64,000 bases of DNA from Prochilodus magdalenae (Eukaryota > Chordata > Actinopteri > Characiformes > Prochilodontidae): positions 1,503,077 through 1,567,076 of the forward strand of contig JAMWET010003062.1 of the NCBI GenBank assembly GCA_024036415.1. The letters are read 5' to 3'. Positions 55,811 to 64,000 of this stretch are shown here, piece after piece. The number at the start of each line of letters is the position of its first letter. The first letter of the stretch is position 1. A program made the translations under genes and the position numbers. The notes beneath the pieces were generated by a model, which ran no database searches, was not told the DNA's origin, and saw nothing but the letters and a program-made list of their open reading frames with translations.

Positions 55811-58800
55811 CATGAGTATTTCAGCTTATCTCATGTAGTGCTACTGCTCCTGTGCCCCACTGACCCAACTGCCATTATATCCTCCGTGGCTCCAGTCCAA
55901 TACAGCAGCTTCAGGGACTGTTACTCATGCTGTTTTGCCTGGTTTTGATGCAACCCATGACTACCCAGCTCAGTGCTGTACAAGAATGTGTATTTTGGCC
56001 CCTGCACATAACTCACTTACATTTATTAAGAGATGTTATGTTCTTGGTTGCTCACTATTATGTCTTAATGCAGTTCCGTGTAATGTGCTACTGTTGTGTA
56101 TTGCGCCGTGGGGCCTGAAGAATGACATTTCATTCCAATATATACGAGTTATATTGATTAATCTCGACAAAGACCACTTTAGCACTTTGTCTGAAACAAG
56201 TTGATCCTTCCAAGGCATGCCTTTCCTGAGATTTCATAATTGTTCCCTGTGTAGTGGCCCCCTGCTGCCCTCCCAGTAATTACGCTGCTGCTTCTCCATT
56301 TTGCAGTCTTGAGTCTTAAGCCTGCCTGTTCATTTATTGATGCCCCCTGTCCTGAGTCCAGTAGGGCTCAGAGCACACGTCCTTGGCTCCTCTTGGTTCC
56401 TCTTAGTCATCATGCTAACATGCAAATATTTTCAGCACTCTGAGTTTATTCCAGTTATCAGTTAAGAATGCGGACTCCTTTCAACAATCTGATGCAAATC
56501 TCTATTCACATGCACACTACAAGTAGTCTGATCCGAAATGGTGCACGAGTAGGGTACCACTTAGTGTAGATATTAGTGCAGACCATGACCATGACATAAA
56601 CATGCTATGTGACCCAAATGCGTGTGTGCAAAACACAATATAACATAAAGCCGTTATGAGAATGCATCTTTGTGTCATGGATGCAGTCCTACACAGGCAT
56701 ATGTGGAGTCCAAGTTCCGGAGACATTTTCATTTTAACATCAAACACTGTGGCATGTAACGGCGCAGGTCCAGTGCACATGGTGGGTGATTAACATCCCA
56801 GCATAGATGCTAGTATCTGGTCAATCTAGACAGATACCACCAGGGTTGCTATTTAGCGATGATTATTAGTAACCGCAGTGTACCGTGTTTCATATTGTGC
56901 ATAGACTGTATGACCTGACATTGATTAGTTCACCTGTGTGGAGCTCTGTTTGGGGCCTCTCAAGCTACTGCACCTCTCTCAGTCAAGTGCTTCAAGTTAG
57001 AGTTCATCTTTTGCACGTGGCATTATAAACAGAGAGTGCCTGTCTGCTGGTGGTTGCCTGTTGGCACTGCAGCCCACTCTCACGCCACCAGGCACTCGAC
57101 AGAACCAGGCCGCGGCGGGGTTACTGCATTCAGTGTGGGCCCTGTGTTCCGGACTTTTCAGTGTGTATCGGCGGGAAAGCATCTCCTTCTGCCTGAATGG
57201 ACCCAGCAGGCATCGGTGTGTCTCCATGGAGACGGAACACAGAGTGTGGGGGCCCACAAAGCCAACATTGTTTTGCTTTCCCCACCGCCTTCATTTATTC
57301 ATCCTTACAAGCTCGGCTTCGTTTTTGGGGGCGATGTAGGACCAAGGCTACGGAGCTGTTTAGGGAATTGTTTCTGCTGCATTGGAGAGTAAAGCAAAGA
57401 GCTGGCTAATGTGTCTTGTGTCTTTGCAGGCAGCAGAAGTTTTGACCAGAATTCAAGAAATGCTAGTAAATTTTGATTTTTGGGCATTTCAGATGTTGAG
57501 GCTTGACCAATTTGTCTAACAGTGCTCAACTTCCAGGATGATATTGGAGAAAACAGAATGACCGTAAGCAATAGGCAAGAAAATGGGGCCAAGCAAGTCT
57601 TGGATTCAAAGCAGTGGCCATAGGCCTTCAGTTTGGATAAAGTGAGAGGATAGTGAAAATAGAAGTCTGTTATTTCTGTGAGTCAGATAACCGCTCTGCT
57701 AGCTAAAGGGGAGTATATGAGTAATGGAATAGGTGAAATATGAGTATGAGGGACAGTTGTCATCATATTGCAAGACTGCTGCTTGCAAATAACGCTTGCA
57801 ACATTTCCAACTGTGGGATATTTCGATAGACGCTCCTTCTAATTATTGAATTAATCTACTCTAGGGTGCATTCAGTGCTGACACAGGCGCTTAATTACAT
57901 ATATGCTGTTTATATAATACACAAATAAAAGCATTACTAATGGAATGTGAAGCTCTGGCTGAATATTGCTGTGCCCAGTGGTGAGTGTCAACTGGGGGCA
58001 CTGCGCTATGGTGCAGTGGAACTGCATTCTCTAGAGTGGAGTCACATTTGTGAGGCTAGTCATCTAACATTTGTGTTAATGCTCTGTGTGGCTGAATGCA
58101 ATCAAATCTTCCCTGCAATATTCCAGCATCTAATAAGACAAGAGTAGAGGTTGTTACTGTGGCAAAAGTGGGAATAACACCCAATTAATTTACGTAATTC
58201 CTGAAGAAACATTGGATGAGCAAGTTTTTACAAACGTATAGTGCATAAGATGCAACACTACTTAACTTAATAAGCAGAGAAATCCAGATAGTGGAGATGG
58301 TTGATCCCGATTTTAGAATTAAGACCTCAAGAATGGTGCCTGCGGCAGATTTCTTTTTTGGGATTTCTAAAAGACTGGAAACAAATGCCACTGCCTGTTG
58401 GAAATGGGAATATTATGTCTAAGATTAGCATTTTATTTAGCAGAGCATAAGATTTCTAGACATGCCTTGTGCCAAAGCTGTAAAAAGAATCATGTGCAGG
58501 CCCTGTTTGGAGGAGCTGCTCTTTCCTGTTAGATGTTTTCAGAAAGATCATAAATGTATTTGATTTTGCAGTTTTATCTTTTGTCTTATCAGCCCCAGTT
58601 ATGTAATCCATGGCAAACTTGCTGTATTTTCGGCAAAACTTCAGTAGGGAATCCTGAGGTAGAGGGGAATGTCCTCTCTCGGAAGCCCGTCCCTCTCAGG
58701 AAGGAGGCATCGACTGCGGCTCCACGTCCTCCATATCGATCTGTCCGTTCTGGGTGACATTATCTGCTTCTCCTAATTAGAGCTTAGGAATGCTCTCATC

Positions 58801-59606
58801 CAGTAGACAGCGGCCCACAAAGGATAAAATACTCATTTAAGATTCTCAGCCTCTGTTGAAGTGTAGTTGCTGTAATTAGAAACATGGGCTGACCGACTGT
58901 AGTTGGCCTATTAAATGTTTCTGTTTTATAATTTATCTGTGCAGTGCCACGGTCATTTTCAGTGAAAGCTTATAGGCGTGCACTGCTGACACACAGAGAG
59001 CCACTGTGCGTGTTATCCTACACTGCTGATGTGAGCTGCACCAGTGGTACTTATAACCCTAATTTTAGAATGGGTGTTCAAGCTACATGTCGGACCCCTG
59101 CACCATTCTGTCACCTGTTAGCACCAGAAAATTGACTGGTCCAGTGTAACTAGAGAGGAGGTCAGAGAACCAGTTGTGATTAGATATGTGTGGGAGTTTG
59201 GTGAGGTCAGACTAGGCCAGTGAGTGGGCATGTCTGTAGAGTGGTGATTGGTGTCAAGGTGGAACTATTAGCGAAGGTTAAGGGTGACCTTGCTTTTATA
59301 CAGTTGTTACATGCATATTCACATGTCATCACCGCAACACTTTATCTAGTGAATTCCTATCGACATTAACACATGAAGGCAACAAGTGGTGGTGTGTAGT
59401 GAGGATGGCTGTGGCATGGTGTGGCGGGAGCAGGGCCGTAGCAGCAAATTCTGGGCCCTGTACATGTCAGTGGGCCCCTATCCATGCCAGTACACGAGGA
59501 ACGTGAGCAAAAAAAATGGGCCCCTCTCCCTACTCGGGCCCTGGGTAGTCAGGTCCACTTTTCCCCCCACTACCACACCCATGGGCGGGAGGACAGTGGA
59601 GTGGTG
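55811..59606. other. Presumed intron 1, unannotated
   Basis: No exon, RNA or clear repeat was recognised. The 118-codon frame at 57036-57392 (plus) has no known domain. If the exon at 54849-54881 is real, this is the beginning of its first intron. Confidence 0.35.
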
Positions 59607-59640
59607 TAAGAATGGTGCAGCAGTAAGAATGGTGCAGCAG
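59607..59640 (+). repeat. 17-bp tandem duplication
   Basis: TAAGAATGGTGCAGCAG occurs twice in a row at the border of the SINE remnant. Confidence 0.85.
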
Positions 59641-59832
59641 CTGACACACTTATCCAGTATCCAGAGCAACAAACAAGGTTATTATTTTTTTTTTACAGCT
59701 AGGCCAGTGCGGTGTTAGGAGTCTTGCCCAAAGACTCTTATTGGTGTAGCTCAGCATTTGCTACACCGTCTCCCACATAGGGTGGTCTCTCTCTGATGGG
59801 TAGTAGTGTTAACCACTGAGCCAAACCAACCA
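59641..59832 (-). mobile_element. Degenerate tRNA-derived SINE
   Basis: A relative of the SINE at 49757-49977. The minus strand starts GGTTGGTTTGGCTCAGTGGT (A box), continues through GTGGGAGACGG, CACCAATAAGAGTC and CAAGACTCCTAACACCGC, and ends near GTTGCTCTGGATA, a damaged form of the tail. The B-box region is largely lost. Confidence 0.65.
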
Positions 59833-60346
59833 CAGTGGTTGTGGTGGTGCAGAGTGAGGATGATGGAGCAGTGATCTGGAATGGGGATGGCGGATTGGTG
59901 CTGTGGAGTGCGTTTATATATGGGGATATATGACCTTTCCTCCTGATGTATAAAAAAAAAAAAACAACTTTTGAAGCAGGGCAGTGGCCTACTGGAGGTT
60001 CCCTGCAGTTTTGCGTCTTGCTAATCTGCCCCGTAATCTCCTTAAAACACCCACAATCTGTCCGCACAGCTCTGGATGTGTGTTTAGAGTGCTCCATCAG
60101 CCCAGATGCTACACACATACACACACTGCAGCAGCAGGCTTAGCTTTGGGGAGCTCAGCTCACCATTTACTTTCTGTTTTGCAATTTGTTCCTCAGCCCT
60201 CTTCCATCAGGTGCGGAGTGTCCTCAGGTCTTCTAGTATTGATGGTCGTTCACACGCAGCCTGCAGTGAAAGACAAAGACAGAGTTTTATATGTGCGCTG
60301 CTGACACTCTGCATAACTGCATACTGATTTTAAAGAGCCGTGGCTT
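59833..60346. other. Unannotated DNA
   Basis: No exon or repeat family was recognised. Poly-A lies at about 59950-59962. Confidence 0.35.
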
Positions 60347-60351
60347 CAGGG

Positions 60352-60847
60352 ACTCGCTCTCACTCTCGCTCTCTTGTGTTCTTTCTCCATATGTCTCACT
60401 CCCATCTCCAATCCTATTTTTCTCTCCCCTCCCCTACCTACTTATTCTTTTTTTTTTTTCTCTCCACCTTTCATTCTCTCTCATCTTTCTCTTAACCCTC
60501 TCTTAACATTATCTCTCGTTTCTCCCTCTTTCTCTCTGATTTGCTCTTTCTCACTATTTTTTTTCCTCTTCTCTCCCTCAGTTCCATCTCTTCTTCATCT
60601 ATTCATTGTTTCTCATTTTCTCACTCAGTCTGTCTTTGATTCTCTCCACCTCTTTTTTCCTCTGCTGCTTATCTCTCTGTCTATCTTTCTACCTTTCTCT
60701 TTCTCATTCCATCTCTGTCTCCCACCTTTTTAATGCTTTTCGCTCTTTCTCTCCCCCTTCTTTCTCTTCCTCACTCTTACATTTACTCTCTGTATCCTCT
60801 GTCTCCCATTACCAACCATCTCCATCTTTTCATTTTCTTCTTCCCTT

Positions 60848-60918
<71 letters not shown>

Positions 60919-60956
60919 ATTCATTCATTCATTCATTCATTCATTCATTCATTCAT
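60352..60956 (+). repeat. Long polypyrimidine tract ending in an (ATTC)n array
   Basis: About 565 bp of C/T-rich sequence on the plus strand with a (CT)n core at about 60853-60917, then about nine ATTC units at 60918-60956. Overlapping Ser/Leu frames are compositional. Confidence 0.92.
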
Positions 60957-61189
60957 GGCCTCTTATCCAGGCTGTAGGTTCGCCCTCCACCTTTTGAAGT
61001 GAAGATTACCTCCTTGAGCCAGAGACAAACACGATGTTCTCTCTCTGTTTTCAATTTGAATCAAACATATAAAAATCCCCCTGCTGTCTCCCCCCCCCAC
61101 CCTCTCCGTCACATCTGTTACTGCGGTGTGGAGGAATGCTCCGCTCCACTGACTCCAAGCCCACCCTCCCCTTCACCCACCTCAGAAAG
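60957..61189. other. Unannotated DNA
   Basis: Short GC-mixed stretch with a C run. Nothing recognised. Confidence 0.3.
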
Positions 61190-61475
61190 AAATGAAGGGA
61201 AAAAAGACGACAAAAAGTCAGCATTTGATAATGTGGTCCCATGAGAGTTGCGCCACATGGGGAATGACAACTCATGAAGCGCGTGCTGCGAAAATGTGGA
61301 ATTTGTGACGGTCACAGAGCATTAACGCATCAATTAAATCTCCCGTTCCAGATACATGTTTGCTCTCATGCATGGAAACACTTATGCTGAATGAATATCC
61401 ACATTGCTTTAATGAACAGTGTTTGAATTTGCTGATGGGAAAGCGTTGTATATCGTTCTAAATGAAAATAAAAGG
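61190..61475. other. Candidate conserved non-coding element
   Basis: A non-repetitive block containing GTTGCGCCACATGGGGAATG, ACTCATGAAGCGCGTGCTGC, TGTGACGGTCACAGAGC and CATTAACGCATCAATTAAAT. The combination of CpG words and homeobox-type cores inside a presumed intron is typical of developmental enhancers. Confidence 0.35.
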
Positions 61476-61854
61476 ATGGAAGGTTTATTGTATGTATTGA
61501 GCCTCATGTAGTCGTGTGCGTTAAAGGGGGCGTTCCAGCCTAAAACTATGTTATGTATCATTCTGTAGTGCAGCACTGCAGCCCTTAGCCTCATAGGTGA
61601 AACAGATGACGGATGATTTGACAGGATTTGGTGGTTTTAGTTTTCTCTCTAGAATACCCAGCATGCATCAGCAAACATCACACAAGCACTGGGAATCCTG
61701 ACATCTAGCCACTGATCTAGAGGCACTAACCTCAGGTAATCTTGTGTTGAGACGTGAATAGATAGACGTAAAAGATTTAACATGCTTACAGGTGGACCCA
61801 CAGAACAATACCTCAAATAATTTGCACAATTGTTGCACAAAGTGCCAATTCTGT

Positions 61855-62120
61855 GACGGAAGCTGGTGATATTTAATGATGTATGTCTTTACACTTTGCG
61901 TCATTACACGGCTGCACTTTATTTCTCTCTTTTACCGGCGTTTAGTGATGACTCCTGGAAAAGCTCGGGAGAAAGAAGGAAAAAAGACTATAAATTCTAA
62001 TTTAAATCTTCCCTGCTTTATATGCAGCCAAATTTCAAAGGAATCTACAGTTTGCCCACTTTTGGTATAGCATTTTATTGTGTTGCATTAGGCACATGGC
62101 TTTTATCTGAGGGCACCGGG
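61855..62120. other. Candidate conserved non-coding element
   Basis: A non-repetitive block with TTGCGTCATTACACGG, TACCGGCGTTTAGTGATGAC, ACTATAAATTCTAATTTAAA and TTTATATGCAGCCAAATTTC. It looks regulatory by composition only. Confidence 0.28.
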
Positions 62121-63237
62121 GACGCCTGGGCTTTTTTACATTTCCTTGCAGCGTGTTGCTCCTGTTTGTGTTAGAAACACACACACACTTCATGCCTTTT
62201 GTTGGCCGAGAATTAGTAGGAACCTCTGAGGCTGCAGCTCGTCGAAGAAACAAAATGGCTCCCTGAGGAGGCCAGCTCTGGGGGAGCAGTTCTTTTCCTG
62301 ACTTTGTAAATTGTCTTCAATTGGTTTTGCTCTTGCCTTCACTTTTTCAGTCTGTTTTTTATTGTATTTTTTCAGTTTTCAGAGAAGTGAAGGAAAGAGA
62401 GAGAGAGAGAGAGATCCAGGCTGACACTCCACCCTCTCCTCCTGTGGTGCCCTGTTGGGTTGTGTAAAGATCCGACTGGCCGCGAGCTGCTTAGTATGCG
62501 TGGGCCTCACTCTGCTCCCATTAAGCGGCTGAAATGAAAAGGCTGCGTTTCTCAATAGCGGAGTGAGTGGGATGCGGCGTGGAGGTGGGAGGCAGCAGCA
62601 GCCGTGATGGCTTTTACAGAGCAGAGTAAAGAGGTTAGCTTGAAACCGGCTGCTGTGGCTAAACTGCTGCTGTACTGCGTCACTATCAAGAAAACAGACA
62701 GCCAGGTATCATAACAGAGTGCAAAGGGATGGCAGAATGGAGAGATGGATGGTAGGGCTGGTCTGTGCACCATTAAAAGGTTTTGAACGCGTGAAAGAAA
62801 AAGCTATTTAAAACGCTTTAAAAGCAATATTCTAATGCCAGGGATAACATTAACTAACCTCTTAGCAATAGTGTCGAATATGAGGATCGCTAGCCTAGCT
62901 GCATGTTAGAGATGATTGATCGGATGTGATGTGTCTTCGTAATACACCAACTGCATCCTGCGTTTGTTTGACATTAAACTGCATGATGCTAATTTATAAT
63001 GCTTACCAGGTATTATTTATTGTTTATATAAGGTCTTCCACACGTTAGATCAGGGGTACACTCTGCATTCATGTGCTACATTAGTATGTTATTGTTTTTC
63101 TTTTTCATTTTATCAGAAAATTCTGCCGTATAGAAGTTATTAGTAACGAATCATGATGCACTGTATTGCTACATCCTAACTGGATGTAGGCCACTTGTAG
63201 GTGAGGCTTAAACTTGAGTACCGGTGTAACAAATACA
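62121..63237. other. Presumed intron, unannotated
   Basis: A GA run lies at about 62396-62414. The part at 62450-62710 is non-repetitive with some CpG words and may also be regulatory. No exon was recognised. Confidence 0.3.
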
Positions 63238-63239
63238 TG

Positions 63240-63640
63240 TTTCTCTCTTTTGCGCTCTGTCCCCTCAATTCTGTCTCTCTCTCCTTCTCTTATTTGTCTG
63301 TCTATTTCTCTCGCTCTTACACTTTTTCTCTGTATCCTCAGTTCTTCCTTTTTCAACATCTACATCGTTTGCTTTTTCTGTTCCTCTCTCTTTCTCTCTC
63401 CATCTTCCTCTGTCTTACACACTCTCTTTTTCCCTCTCCTCACTCAAGTTGTCTTTCTGTCTTGCTCTCTCTCTCTGTCTGTCTCACTATTTCGCTCAGA
63501 CTATTCCTCTATCTCTTTTACTATTCCTCTCTAACTCACTCTCTATCCATCTGTCTTTTTATTTCTCCTTCTATATCTCCCTTCATGTGTTGTCTCTCTC
63601 CCATCCTTTCACCCTCTCTTCCTCTTTTCACCAAATAACA

Positions 63641-63694
<54 letters not shown>

Positions 63695-63892
63695 CTCTTT
63701 ACCTCTTTCTCTATACCTCTCTTCCAACTCTTTTTGGATTTCTACATCTCACTCTATCTCTTACAGTCTTTCTCCACCCCTCTCTCTCGCCCTCTCTCTA
63801 TATATACCTACCTCTCTCTCTCTATACCTCTCTTCCTCTCTGTCTCTGTACCTTTTCTTTCTGTACCTTTCTTTCTTTGTTTTTTTTCTGTT
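63240..63892 (+). repeat. Long polypyrimidine tract
   Basis: About 650 bp of C/T-rich sequence on the plus strand with a pure (CT)n core at about 63642-63692. Frames of up to 168 codons over it are artefacts of composition. Confidence 0.92.
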
Positions 63893-64000
63893 TTGCAAAC
63901 CTTGAGCCTTATGTATATATACTCTAATATATCGTACCTGTGTACAGAAGATTAAGAATATAGTGAATGTATTGATGGATGGATGGTGCTATTAGATGTG

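Noticed and set aside
57036..57392. 118-codon open frame in moderately GC-rich DNA
   Set aside because: No domain is recognisable, and overlapping frames of similar length exist in other phases. Composition explains it.

Overview
The window looks like vertebrate, most probably teleost, genomic DNA. It is AT-rich outside two CpG-rich patches. It carries long CT and CA microsatellites and holds fish-type repeats: Tc1/mariner elements at several stages of decay, tRNA-derived SINEs with the typical fish tail, hAT-like MITEs and LINE remnants. No bacterial-style operon, rRNA gene, functional tRNA gene or CRISPR array is visible. The fish placement comes from recognising repeat types by eye and from memory. 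The species is not determined, although several families are ones I associate with otophysan fishes.

The window is gene-poor. The only strong sign of a cellular gene is a CpG island at about 54.56-55.81 kb. It has an inverted CCAAT box and a short first coding exon that ends in a good splice donor (54849-54881, plus strand). If this is real, roughly the last 9 kb is the start of a long first intron. A second, weaker CpG-rich patch at about 30.28-30.70 kb ends in an exon-like open segment (30626-30764) with splice-like borders. I do not recognise either peptide. Several non-repetitive, homeobox-site-rich stretches (for example near 4.5, 13.0, 19.0, 28.0, 34.6, 36.3, 36.7, 61.3 and 61.9 kb) look like conserved regulatory elements in a gene desert around a developmental gene, but this cannot be shown from one sequence.

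Layout. 0-3.8 kb: a decayed mariner-type element split by a tandem-repeat-bearing element (R1), then a MITE and a fold-back repeat. 3.8-7.2 kb: mostly unique DNA with an exact 118-bp triplication capped by a perfect inverted arm. 7.2-22 kb: pyrimidine tract, LINE and SINE relics, a hAT-like MITE and unique DNA. 22.2-23.8 kb: a nearly full-length Tc1-like element with a frameshifted transposase. 24-33 kb: microsatellites, MITEs, the CpG-rich patch and a fold-back repeat with an expanded 14-bp minisatellite. 34-37 kb: pyrimidine tracts between candidate regulatory elements. 37.8-46.1 kb: two decayed Tc1 elements, the second R1 copy and SINE pieces. 47-54 kb: a fold-back repeat with a nested SINE, a purine-rich block, an LTR-like piece and another SINE. 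54.4-64 kb: CpG island promoter and presumed intron 1, ending in two very long CT-rich tracts.

The most interesting structures are the R1 element (two copies about 41 kb apart, in opposite orientation, one nested in a mariner element), the 118-bp triplication with its 62-bp perfect hairpin, and the minisatellite born inside a dispersed repeat. No new enzymatic or defence system is visible.
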